Shown here one piece after another: positions 10,120-18,123 of a stretch of DNA of 34,906 bases. The DNA lies in assembly GCA_029232285.1 (NCBI GenBank), contig JAOXFI010000060.1, positions 1-34,906 on the forward strand, read 5' to 3'. Each line of letters begins with the position of its first letter. Within the stretch, counting starts at the first letter, position 1. Origin of the DNA: Agmasoma carcini (nom. nud.) (Eukaryota; Microsporidia; Thelohaniidae). The position numbers and the translations under genes are program-made. The notes below the pieces were generated by a model. That model was given only the letters and a program-made list of their open reading frames with translations, was not told the DNA's origin and ran no database searches.

Positions 10120-11197
10120 AAGAATAGTTTTTTTTTGCAATTGACTTATCCAAATATCTGAGCATCTTTCTAAAATAACCATCACAATCATCAGAAGTTA
10201 AATGATTAAATCCGTTGGTAATCAATCCACTAAGCTCTGTCTCATTTAAAGTCTCGCCTTTCAGAACAAAATTCTTCCTTTTACTAAAGCAATTTTTAAT
10301 AGGGTTAAAAAAAGGTGAATAAGTAGGTAAGTATACTAGCTCTAGTCCATCTAGTGCTATAACACCTTCTAAGCCTTTTCTGAATGAATCTTTGTATTAT
10401 CTAAAATGAAAATAGGGTTTGAAATACCATTGACTAAACACTTATATCTAAGTGCAAGAGACAGGTCCTAAAACCTTCACTCTAAACGCTTTGTTTTGTA
10501 TGTCATTAAAAAGCATACCGTGTTTATTCATAGCGGTAACACCGAAATGTTCTTAGATTTGGTTCCGGGATCATTTACATAGGAAGATGTTCCCACCGAA
10601 GATCTTTCACGTTTAGGTCTACTGACAACGGAAACATCGACTTCATCAATAAAGACAAGGTTTTTGTAATTGTAGGTTAGGAGGAGCTCTTTAAAATTTG
10701 TAGCATAGACTGTTTTTTTTTCTTTAGAATTTTCACAGTTTCTCCTCTCAGGAACTAAATTTATCTGTTTAAGGGTATAGTAAAATCTTTTAAGATACTT
10801 GTCTAATGTTGAAATTTCTACTGATATACAAAAAAATCATACACACACCTTCTTAATTTTTTTAAAGTCAATAGTGGATTTTCGTCAATCCAAGATAAAA
10901 TTATATCTATTTGATAAGATGTTAATTTTGACCGTCTATCACCACCTTTGAAGTTTTTTCTGTCCGAAGATAGATAATCGCAATATTTCTTACAGTATGA
11001 TACGAAAGCATTAGTTCCTTAGCAATTTGTTTATAAATTTTACCTTATATAACCTTCTCGGCTATTCTCGTTTTGTCAATTAGAATAGTTGTTTTATTGT
11101 GTCTTTTCACATCACTGTTTTAAGAAATGTCAACGTTTTCACACTTATCAACTTTTAAAGAATTAGAAATTGAACCTTCATTTTCATTTGGTTCCAT
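10120..11197 (-). pseudogene. DDE transposase relic of the nested element
   Basis: Minus-strand frames read, in order: MEPNENEGSISN (start Met at 11197, or 11353 if the longer open frame counts), and a helix-turn-helix IYKQIAKELMLSYHTVRNI (about 10960-11045). The first catalytic block is NLVFIDEVDVSVVSRPKRE (about 10600-10665). The second is FILDNTKIHSEKA (about 10380-10410), and the third is LVYLPTYSPFFNPIKNCF (about 10285-10345). This is the DD-E pattern of the IS630/Tc1-mariner superfamily. The catalytic Glu of NPIE is Lys, a single GAA-to-AAA change, and there are stops and at least two frame changes. The family normally has about 300-350 residues, consistent with this span. Confidence 0.8.
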
Positions 11198-11374
11198 GAT
11201 TTGAAAATATATATTATTTTTATGTATGAGATTTAAATTGTTATATATATGATATTTTATTTTGTCATGTGTGTTATCATTTTTTACAAAAAAACTATGT
11301 TCTGCATAATATATAACTATTGTTGTTTTTAATAGATTTATGTTTCTTCCCACATATAAAATTTGAAATTTTTA

Positions 11375-11753
11375 ATGATTATGTATAATTATCTAAAAAA
11401 TAGGTAAGTAATATTTAAACGTTGATTCGAAATATCTAAAATTGTGGTGAAAACGTGAAAAACTTTTGTCAGAAATTTTCAAAAGTTTAAAGACTGATGT
11501 TAACGATTTAAAATTGGTATGAAATATTATGAAAATTTTACAAAAATAATTATGATTGACAGTTGATACATAATGTTTAAAATAAGTATGTAATATTTAA
11601 AACTTAAATCCAAAGTTTAAAACTAGGTATCTAAAGTTAAAAAATAGATAGAAAATAAAAAAATTTTACTCGTTTAAAAATTTATTTAAATATTGATTTA
11701 AAATGTTAAAACGTAGGTATGTATAATCTTAAAAAATAGATGAAGAAACCCTA
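11375..11753 (+). repeat. Right long terminal inverted repeat
   Basis: Pairs with 9496-9860 in inverted orientation and with 190-632 in direct orientation. It runs from TCTAAAAAATAGGTAAGTAA at the inner edge to GAAGAAACCCTA at the outer edge. Identity to the solo copy at 190-632 is high over the first 150 bp and lower afterwards. Confidence 0.75.
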
Positions 11754-11759
11754 TAATTA

Positions 11760-12300
11760 AGAAAATATGGTTAATTCCAGAATCTTTTAATATTATCAGA
11801 ATGCAGTACCTTTGGAACGTTATAATGCATAAAAACATGTCTGAGTTTTTCTGCTACTTCAGTACCTGTTTTAGATTTCATAGGATATTTGTATACAATC
11901 TATTATTGTTAAGAGCCACTTAAATATTTCATTGTGTTCTTCATAATGCCTAAGGTCAATACAGTTAATCATATATCGATCATATTTGTACGGACTTGCA
12001 ACACCATTAAAGATTTAATAGTTTGCATAGAATTAAAGTTGAAGAAAGAACAACAATTATTGATAAAAGGATTTATTATATCACAAGATATCCTGTAATT
12101 TCTTTTAGAAATGAGATTACACATCTTTGTATATCTTAAGTGTGATCTTCCGAGCTACTGTTGCATAATTAAATGAATTAGTGTATTTTCATCATTACAC
12201 CCTACTAATTTTGGAGTGTTTCTTTTGTCTCTATGATAGTATAGAGTATCATTGAACAGTTCTATTTTCTATGAAAATTTCTTTTTTGATATTTATCTAG
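11760..12300 (-). pseudogene. Integrase relic, N-terminal part (zinc finger and first catalytic Asps)
   Basis: Minus-strand frames give an HHCC-like zinc-binding region at about 12020-12200 (CNDENTLIHLI, then RSHLRYTKMCNLISK and INNCCSF). The first core strands follow at about 11880-11960 (FKWLLTIIDC, where the family has the first catalytic Asp). Next come KTGTEVAEKLRHVF with one frameshift and VPKVLHSDNIKRF (about 11780-11830), equivalent to the HSDNG-x-EF box with the second Asp. Stops are present. The frame runs directly into the right end of the inserted transposon at 11753. Confidence 0.7.
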
Positions 12301-12457
12301 ATTGTCCGGGTATATTATTTAAGTTTAAAATAATGACAAATATAATTTTTAACAAATATATTATATATGCATAATAAATATACACTGATATGATAGGCAA
12401 GTTTTTAAACTTACCTTAATATAAGTCAAAAACAGGAGGTCGCCTCATAATACGACA

Positions 12458-12792
12458 AAATTAAAAATAAAGAAATATAAATTTGTCATATTTTGTTCTA
12501 AAACGGTTGTTATAAGAATTAAATGTATATTTTTGATAGATATTTTATATTTTAATTTAGGTTTTACATAAAAATTATATTGTCTAGTTTGATTAAAGAC
12601 TTTTTAATATTTTAATATTTTTTAATTTTTAATTTTTAATTTTTAATTTTTTTGCTGTCAAAAATAATATAAATCTATCAAAAATTATTTTTTTAGTAAT
12701 AAATATCTATTTAAAAAACTTAAACCTGGTTAGTTATTTTAATTAAAATTTTAATTTTAATTTATTTATAATTTATTTTTTTAAAAAAAAAT
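12458..12792. other. AT-rich leader of the 501-aa gene
   Basis: Almost pure A/T sequence with a short homopolymer-type repeat (TTTTTAATTTT units at about 12600-12650). No start-proximal CCC motif is seen before the ATG at 12793. Nothing else is recognised. Confidence 0.5.
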
Positions 12793-14298
12793 ATGGTTTT
12801 TGCAATATTTACCAATTTGATACTTTTTAACGTATTTGTTAAAGGTGGCTCAATATTTAGTACAAATAAGAGACAACGCGCTGATAATAGAAATAAATCA
12901 GCTACAGGTCAAAAGGCTAAGTATTCAAATCCAAGAAATACTGGAATAATTGAAAATTCAAGTCCAGCTCAAAAGCCCAAATATCCAAATTCAAGAAATG
13001 CTCAAATAAAAGAAAATGAATATGCTTCAATAAAAACAACTAGACCAAAAAATAGAGAACCAGTTCAACTTGAAACAATAAATGTACCTCAATATACCAC
13101 ACCCTTTGATCAAAGAACTAATTTTGCAACAGTTCATGTCGTTGAAGTTGAAATAAGTCAAGGTAATTCTATAAATAATTTACATGGTTCACCACCCCCT
13201 ATGCAATCATTTCAAGTCAATAAGAATTTTAAAGATTCTAAAGGTAATTCTATAAATAATTTACATGGTTCACCACCCCCTATGCAATCATTTCAAGTCA
13301 ATAAGAATTTTAAGGATTCTAAAGGTTATGCTGTTCCTTTTCAACATCAAAGCATTGTTAAATCATGTTCTTCTACCAACAATATAAATAATATAAAAGA
13401 TTCACCAAATAAAAATAACTTAAGGAAAAGAAATTCTTTAAATGTGATGGAAAGTGATTGTTTTAATAAATTTAAAAAAGATAAAAAAATACCAGAAAAA
13501 CCACCAAGAAAAAATATCGTTAAAAAACCTTTAAATTTATCTAATCCTAACAATGAAGAATATAATTCATCTTCATATGATGTAAATCTTTCTATGTCTT
13601 ATAATATTGATAATTCAGACCATAACAATGTTAATTCTCCATCCTTTTCAACGCAAAGTAACATTTATTCACCAACTTTTTATAGTACTAATTCATGTTT
13701 TTCACATATTATACCCCCTCCAACAGAATTCGAATCTCCTTCTTCTAAAAATCCTATAAATTTGAGCAAAGAATCTTATTTATCTCCTTCTAAATCTTCC
13801 AATTATAGGGAAAACCCTATATGTTTGAACAAAGATTCTTATTTACCACCTTATCCAAACCAAAGTATAAGTCCAATAACATCTCAAATTGTGAATTCTT
13901 CACCCCATCGAAGTGTACTTTCATCAACAATTATTGATAGTGGTACAAGGCCTAAAACTTACAACAATAGCCCAAATCATAGAAGAAATTATTACAAATC
14001 TCCAAAAAGATCAAAACCTGATCAAAGAAGTAAACTATTTAAGACATCTACGCCTACGTTTAGTACTTGTTCTGCAGATTCTACTCATTTATACATTCCT
14101 CCTAAATTTAGTTCTGCTGGATATAATATTCAAGAAATGGGTGTATCAAGTTTTGATGAACAATCAGTAAAAGATGAAAGTAGTGATGATAATAGTGTTG
14201 TTAAGAAAGAAAAATCTATTGAAGAGATTGAAATGGAATATGAAAAGGCATGCAGGGATCTTGAAGAGATAATGGAAGGTTTAGAACTTGAAAATTGA
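12793..14298 (+). CDS. Low-complexity Asn/Ser/Pro-rich protein with signal peptide, 501 aa
   Basis: I do not recognise a family. Residues 1-20 form a likely signal peptide or anchor (hydrophobic run VFAIFTNLILFNVFV, then KGG). The body is disordered and rich in Asn, Ser, Pro and Lys. Two exact tandem copies of a 27-residue unit lie at residues 124-177, starting GNSINNLHGSPPPMQ. An older imperfect duplication lies near residues 37-75 (GQKAKYSNPRN and AQKPKYPNSRN). Poly-basic stretches occur around 218-242 and proline-rich PEKPPRK at about 234-240. The C-terminal 35 residues are acidic and helical (KSIEEIEMEYEKACRDLEE), a likely short coiled coil. The frame has distinct codon composition compared with the flanks, so it is probably expressed. 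It lies between two transposons. A secreted, wall, polar-tube or host-exposed protein is possible but unproven. Confidence 0.8.
   Translation: MVFAIFTNLILFNVFVKGGSIFSTNKRQRADNRNKSATGQKAKYSNPRNTGIIENSSPAQKPKYPNSRNAQIKENEYASIKTTRPKNREPVQLETINVPQYTTPFDQRTNFATVHVVEVEISQGNSINNLHGSPPPMQSFQVNKNFKDSKGNSINNLHGSPPPMQSFQVNKNFKDSKGYAVPFQHQSIVKSCSSTNNINNIKDSPNKNNLRKRNSLNVMESDCFNKFKKDKKIPEKPPRKNIVKKPLNLSNPNNEEYNSSSYDVNLSMSYNIDNSDHNNVNSPSFSTQSNIYSPTFYSTNSCFSHIIPPPTEFESPSSKNPINLSKESYLSPSKSSNYRENPICLNKDSYLPPYPNQSISPITSQIVNSSPHRSVLSSTIIDSGTRPKTYNNSPNHRRNYYKSPKRSKPDQRSKLFKTSTPTFSTCSADSTHLYIPPKFSSAGYNIQEMGVSSFDEQSVKDESSDDNSVVKKEKSIEEIEMEYEKACRDLEEIMEGLELEN
13162..13323 (+). repeat. In-frame 81-bp tandem duplication
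   Basis: Two copies of 81 bp (13162-13242 and 13243-13323) encode two identical 27-residue units. They differ at one silent-looking position near the end (AAAGATTCT against AAGGATTCT). This near-identity implies recent duplication or ongoing homogenisation. Confidence 0.95.
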
Positions 14299-14877
14299 AT
14301 ATTTATTAAATTTTATTTTTATATAAAGAAATTTTCAAAATACACTGGAGGAAAAAACATTTCAATAAATATTATTTTATATTTTTGTATATTGTTTTAT
14401 ATTTGACAAAAGAAAAAAGACTGTTTGACTCCTATTAAATATTAAAAATTTTAATTTGAACTTATAAGAAATATTTCCAAAAAACATTGGCCGTACTCAA
14501 TTCATTAGTGCAAGATATAAACAAAAATATGATAATTTAAAAAAAAGTAAAAGGATTCTTAATTGTATTTAAAAATATATTATGAAAATTTTGTTTTTCA
14601 CACCCTTGAGTTAGCAAAAATCTGTCATCAATGTATTTTTAAGTATCCAATAGTAAAGTATAGTATAATATGAATATTTATTAAGATTTAAGCATAATAT
14701 TCATTTTTGAGTAAATTACAAAAGGAAACTTATTTAAGAAAGATTCGGTTCAGAGACAAAAATTCTTCATATTTAGCTACTTAATTTTTTGTTACAAATG
14801 TTTAGCCATTGTTAAATATTAACGATGAATTAATAACATTTCCACAAGATTTGGGTGTATTAAGGAAGAATTATTTA
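14299..14877. other. No feature recognised
   Basis: AT-rich DNA between the 501-aa gene and the Tc1 copy. I see no frame, RNA or repeat with a partner in the window. Confidence 0.5.
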
Positions 14878-16230
14878 CAGTACTCCAAAAAAACGGGACA
14901 CCCTTAAAAAGTTTGTTTACAAGGTGTAAATTTAAAAAAATTGAGTTTAATTGTATAAGTATATCTATAATATTTTATATAAACTCTTTTAATAATTTTA
15001 ATAAAAACCAATAAAACACCAGACACCTTTATTTAATATGATGTATGGCCTCCTTTTGCTTGATAAATTTTTTAATTTTGTTACTCATAGAATCCACTAG
15101 TGTTCTACAATATAAAGTATCGATATCAGCCCATATTTCACTTATTTTTGATATTAAATGCGCCTCGTTTTCAAAAATAACATTTCTTAGTTTTTGATTT
15201 AAATAAACCCATAGATGTTCTATTAGGTTTAGATCTGGGCTCTGTGAAGGTCATTCTAACACCTCAATGTTCATATATTAAAAAAACTCTGATGACATCT
15301 TACTTTTATGCTTTGGATCATTATTTTGTTAAAATTTATATTATGAAAATGAATTTTCGTGCACTCTCATTTAAATTATTGCTTAATATTTGAGTATAAC
15401 ATAGTGCATTTAAGGTTCTATCTAAAAATATCAAATTTTAATACTATTTCTATTAATATAACTTTAAACAGATATTTTCTTTTTACCAAATTTGAAAGTT
15501 TCATTTATAGGTGTTGATTTGTCTTCTTCAACCCACACCTTTTGCCTCTTAGAGTAATTATAAATGTTAAAAAACGTTCATCTAAAAAATAACATCGCTA
15601 TGTAGTCTTTGCTTTCAAATAGCCACATTTTTGCAATTCTTAATCTGTTAATGAATTGCACATTTGATAATTTTAGCTTAGAAGAAAAATAAACACATCT
15701 AAAATGATTTTTCTTTAAGAAAAGACGCACATTTTTATCACAGATACTTATATTTGATTTGTCTATAATATTTTTTTTGAAATAGTAGCATGTAGCGTAG
15801 GTGTTTTTGTTAATCTTTTTTAATCAATTTAATATTGCTGATATCAATTAATTTTCTTGCCACTACCACCTTTTCTTTTATCTTCTTCATCATTCTTGTA
15901 TTTTCTAACGTGATCTTGTATTGTAGATCTTTTTTAATCGGTTTTTACATTGATTTCGCATATTTAAAACTCCATAGAAAATAGCTGAAAATTAGACCTT
16001 TTTCGAATTCAGAAACATGTTTACCCTTAGGGTATTTGTCTTGTATTTTTTAGGTGTTTGATTTTTTTTATTGGTTTTTAATTAAAAATTTTATCAAAAT
16101 TATTAAAAGAGTTTATATTAAATGCGCGATTTAAAAAAATAAAAAATAACATAGATATACTTGTACAATTATACTCAAATTATTTTTATTTAAAAATTTA
16201 CATTTTTTAAACAAGTTTTTTGGAGAACTG
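14878..16230 (-). mobile_element. Tc1-like transposon (copy 2) with intact ends
   Basis: The element is 1353 bp with ends CAGTACTCCAAAAAAA and, inverted, CAGTTCTCCAAAAAA. TA dinucleotides flank both sides (14876-14877, 16231-16232). The inverted repeats continue inward for about 150-200 bp; both sides contain AATTGTA-AAGTATATCTAT and ACCAATAAAA-CACC phrases. A transposase with stops and shifts is on the minus strand. It is better preserved than copy 1 at 1821-3657. Confidence 0.85.
15035..16060 (-). pseudogene. Tc1-like transposase relic
   Basis: Minus-strand frames give an N-terminal helix-turn-helix-like region (GKHVSEFEKGLIFSYF, about 16005-16045) and a basic linker (KEKVVVARKLID, about 15845-15880). 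The third catalytic box is SQSPDLNPIEHLWVYLNQ (about 15198-15250), with the catalytic Glu intact. A stop codon sits just before SQSPDL where the family has Trp-Pro-Ser (TGA for TGG). The tail LRNVIFENEAHLISKISEIW and a C-terminus ending SNKIKKFIKQK follow normally, near 15045-15190. Frameshifts in the middle hide the first two Asp boxes. Confidence 0.8.
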
Positions 16231-16249
16231 TAAACTAAATATGTCAATT

Positions 16250-16520
16250 ATAGTAAAATCAGTATGTTATGTCTTTATAGATGGTAACTATAAGATACAA
16301 TTTATATTATAGCTTTAATATTGCTATAACCATCTTATATCCTCTAGATAGTAACCTTCTCTATCTATCAAGTACAAATATTCCATACCTACACTTATTA
16401 AAGTTTGAAAAAACAAGCTAATTGTGATAAATTTGATCACTCTAACTAACAATAGATAGTACTAAGTCAAGGTATAATATATTATTGTTACTATCTATAA
16501 AGATATAATGTTCTGATTTT
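16250..16520. mobile_element. MITE-like palindromic-ended repeat
   Basis: AAAATCAGTATGTTATGTC followed by TTTATAGATGGTAACT (about 16256-16289) pairs, in inverted orientation, with AAAATCAGAACATTATATC followed by TTTATAGATAGTAACAA (about 16486-16519). The interior has no coding frame. It begins about 20 bp after the Tc1 element ends. Part of its left half resembles 20330-20440 and fragments of the dispersed repeat family (TTCATAGATAGTGA, CCTTCTCTATC), so the families may be related. Confidence 0.55.
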
Positions 16521-16610
16521 GTTACCTATTATAAAAGAACGTAAATGTATGATCATAATACCTTCTGTCAAATTCTTTTATATTTTAATTATTAATGTTG
16601 TAACAATTTG

Positions 16611-16660
16611 TATCAATATGTATCAATATGTATCAATATGTATCAATATGTATCAATATA
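16611..16660 (+). repeat. 10-bp tandem repeat
   Basis: Five head-to-tail copies of TATCAATATG (last one ending A). It lies about 90 bp before the start of the E2 gene, so it is in or near its promoter. An 81-codon open frame crossing it is explained by the repeat and is rejected. Confidence 0.9.
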
Positions 16661-16747
16661 TTGTTTCAATATATTATTTCAATATAAATTCTTTCTATTT
16701 AACTACATACAATAATATTTTTTATTATTTAAAAAAAATATCCAAAT

Positions 16748-17167
16748 ATGAGTTCGGTTGCTGAAAAAATTATAATGGCAGATTTAGAAAATATAGCTAT
16801 AGATATTGAATATAAGTATAAAGATTATGAATTATGTTTTAATATTGAGGTAAATAATCATATTTATGATCAAAACTTAAAGTTTAAGCTTATATTAAGT
16901 GAAGAATACCCCTTTGAATCACCTAAGTTGATTTGTTTAACAAAAACATACCATCCGAACATTGATTATGAAGGAAATGTATGTTTAGATATTCTAAGAT
17001 TGAATTGGTCACCATGTTATAACTTAAATTCTATATTTATATCAGTTAAGTTGATTTTTGAAGAATTTATATTTGAAAATTCTCTTAATAAAGAAGCTGA
17101 AGATCTTTTTAAATATAAATATGATGAATTTATAAGAAGAGTCAAAAAATACAATAGGAATGTATAA
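16748..17167 (+). CDS. UBC12: Ubiquitin-like conjugating enzyme, Ubc12 (NEDD8 E2)-like
   Basis: E2 enzymes take an activated ubiquitin-like protein from E1 as a Cys thioester and pass it on with an E3; Ubc12 does this for NEDD8/Rub1, which activates cullin ligases in cytosol and nucleus. The 139-residue protein is essentially one UBC fold. YPFESPK (54-60) matches the P-x-PPK loop, and HPNID (69-73) is the HPN motif. Cys79 in GNVCLDIL is the expected active site, followed by a Trp (87) as in E2s. HPNID-x-EGNVCL-ILR-W, with LNSI and the SLNKEAEDL helix (about 113-121), resembles Ubc12 more than ubiquitin E2s. The N-terminal extension that docks on the NEDD8 E1 is shortened (family about 180 residues). 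A ubiquitin E2 remains possible. The start is the first Met; an internal Met at 10 is the alternative. Confidence 0.75.
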   Translation: MSSVAEKIIMADLENIAIDIEYKYKDYELCFNIEVNNHIYDQNLKFKLILSEEYPFESPKLICLTKTYHPNIDYEGNVCLDILRLNWSPCYNLNSIFISVKLIFEEFIFENSLNKEAEDLFKYKYDEFIRRVKKYNRNV

Positions 17168-17480
17168 TAAAAATATAAAAGTGTATTGTATAGAAATATT
17201 ATAATAAAATTTATATAATAAAATTTATATATATAAAAGTGTATTATATAAATGTATATATATAAAAGTGTATATATATAAATGTGTATATTATATAAAA
17301 GTGTATAATATAAATGTATATATTATATAAAAGTGTATAATATAAATGTATATAATATAAAAATACAATAGGAATGTATAATAAAAATATATAATAATAA
17401 AATATACAATAATAAAATATACAATAATAAAATTTATATAATAAAATTTATATAATAAAATTTATATAAAAATTTATAAT
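17168..17480. repeat. AT-rich simple-repeat tract
   Basis: Alternating units such as TATAAAAGTGTATA and AATAAAATTTATAT fill the gap between the converging E2 gene and the 60-aa gene. A 3' fragment of the E2 gene (AAATACAATAGGAATGTATAATAAAAATAT) is duplicated at about 17359-17390, so the tract grew by local duplication. Confidence 0.8.
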
Positions 17481-17482
17481 AT

Positions 17483-17665
17483 TTATTTTTTACGTAATAC
17501 AATTTTATAAGTTTCTGTTACTTCTATTACTTCATGCTTAAAATCAATATCTACACCATTAAATACCAATGAAATACCATTTGGATAATCATAAGTCTCA
17601 GTTTTTGTATATTGAACTGGTTTTTCTGTACCAACATACTTTTTTATTCTTTCCTTTAAGTCCAT
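17483..17665 (-). CDS. Small conserved-looking orphan, 60 aa
   Basis: I do not recognise it. It is a compact, soluble 60-residue protein with no signal or membrane segment. It has a basic N-terminal helix (MDLKERIKKYVG) and then alternating polar/hydrophobic strands (TYDYPNGISLVFNGVDIDF and EVIEVTETYKIVLRKK). That pattern suggests a small beta fold. Composition (mixed residues, C and G at informative codon positions) is unlike the poly-A/T shadows nearby, so I keep it as a probable gene. It converges on the E2 gene and diverges from the gene at 17885. Confidence 0.5.
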   Translation of the reverse strand: MDLKERIKKYVGTEKPVQYTKTETYDYPNGISLVFNGVDIDFKHEVIEVTETYKIVLRKK

Positions 17666-17884
17666 GTAATAATTTTAAAAATTTTTATTAAAATAGAAAG
17701 CTTTCATAAATATTAAGAATTATATCAAAATAATATTTATGATCAGTTAAAATTTGATTTTATAACTTTATAACTTATTTTTATAATTTTATAGCTTTTT
17801 TTATAATTTTATAGCTTTTTTTATAACTTACTTTTATAACTATAATTTTTTTGCTTTACTCAAAATAACAAACAAAAAAAATTT
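17666..17884. promoter_or_regulatory. Divergent intergenic region with short repeat
   Basis: About 220 bp between divergent starts. Units of TTTTATAACTT and TTTTATAGCTTTTTTATAAT recur at 17757-17850. It must hold the promoters of both small genes; no defined motif stands out. Confidence 0.35.
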
Positions 17885-18094
17885 ATGCAAAATCTTTTTG
17901 ATATTCTAGACGAATTGCTACTTTTACTGGACCAAAAACCATCTTCTGAAAACGAACAATCTCACTTCGAAGCTGAGAAAATGTACGCCTTTTATGCTCT
18001 TAAAATAGCTTTGGCCAAGCTTAACAACAAAATAGACGATGAAAGTAAAGCTAAAATCAAAGAAGTCTATCAATACTTCAAAAGACTACAATAA
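17885..18094 (+). CDS. Possible C1D/Lrp1-like small protein, 69 aa
   Basis: The 69-residue protein is acidic and helical. It starts with a leucine-rich helix (LFDILDELLLLLDQ) and contains KMYAFYALKIALAKLNNK followed by a helix ending VYQYFKRLQ. C1D/Lrp1 (Sas10/C1D family; cofactor of the nuclear exosome subunit Rrp6, acting in rRNA and snoRNA processing) has a similar order: a Leu-rich helix, AYALNSLFW-x-YL, and a terminal helix with YMKRV. The resemblance is short and I hold it loosely. Only 29 bp separate it from eS24 on the same strand, and co-location with a ribosomal gene would suit a ribosome-biogenesis role. If correct it is shorter than the usual 140-180 residues and lacks the basic C-terminal tail. 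Confidence 0.5.
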   Translation: MQNLFDILDELLLLLDQKPSSENEQSHFEAEKMYAFYALKIALAKLNNKIDDESKAKIKEVYQYFKRLQ

Positions 18095-18114
18095 ATAAAT
18101 TTTTTATGCAAAAA

Positions 18115-18121
18115 TTTTCCC
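18115..18121 (+). promoter_or_regulatory. CCC-like start signal of eS24
   Basis: TTTTCCCAT lies directly before the ATG at 18124. It matches the microsporidian start-proximal CCC signal and argues for that ATG over the in-frame one at 18106, which would place the signal inside the coding sequence. Confidence 0.55.
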
Positions 18122-18123
18122 AT

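Larger units (their letters stand above)
9496..11753 (-). mobile_element. IS630/Tc1-mariner-type transposon nested in the integrase gene
   Basis: A 2258-bp element begins TAGGGTTTC and ends GAAACCCTA, with TA on both sides (9494-9495 and 11754-11755), the usual Tc1/mariner/IS630 target duplication. Its two ends are inverted repeats of about 365-380 bp, far longer than the element type normally needs. A dead transposase is read on the minus strand between them. The insertion lies between the second catalytic Asp box and the Glu box of the host integrase. Confidence 0.8.
8684..12457 (-). mobile_element. GINGER-like DNA transposon carrying a retroviral-type integrase
   Basis: The left end TGTGGTATTATGAGGCGACC (8684-8703) and the right end, inverted, TGTCGTATTATGAGGCGACC (12438-12457) match at 19 of 20 bases. 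Between them lie two blocks of a Ty3/gypsy-type integrase on the minus strand, separated by another transposon (9496-11753); without it the element would be about 1.5 kb. GINGER transposons are known for exactly this combination: a gypsy-like integrase inside a cut-and-paste element whose ends begin TGTNR. Both ends here fit TGTNR (TGTGG, TGTCG). I see no LTR, gag or reverse transcriptase, and no clean 4-bp target duplication (TTAT against AAAT). Confidence 0.65.

Noticed and set aside
8684..12457. Reading the integrase as part of a Ty3/gypsy LTR retrotransposon
   Set aside because: No LTR, primer-binding site, gag, protease or RT is visible and short inverted repeats bracket it; a truncated LTR element remains possible but explains less.
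13347..14170. Open frames at 13347-13553 (minus) and 13913-14170 (plus)
   Set aside because: Both are shadows in other frames of the 501-aa gene.
18106..18123. Upstream in-frame ATG for eS24
   Set aside because: It adds a non-conserved MQKFSH and would place the TTTTCCCAT signal inside the coding sequence.
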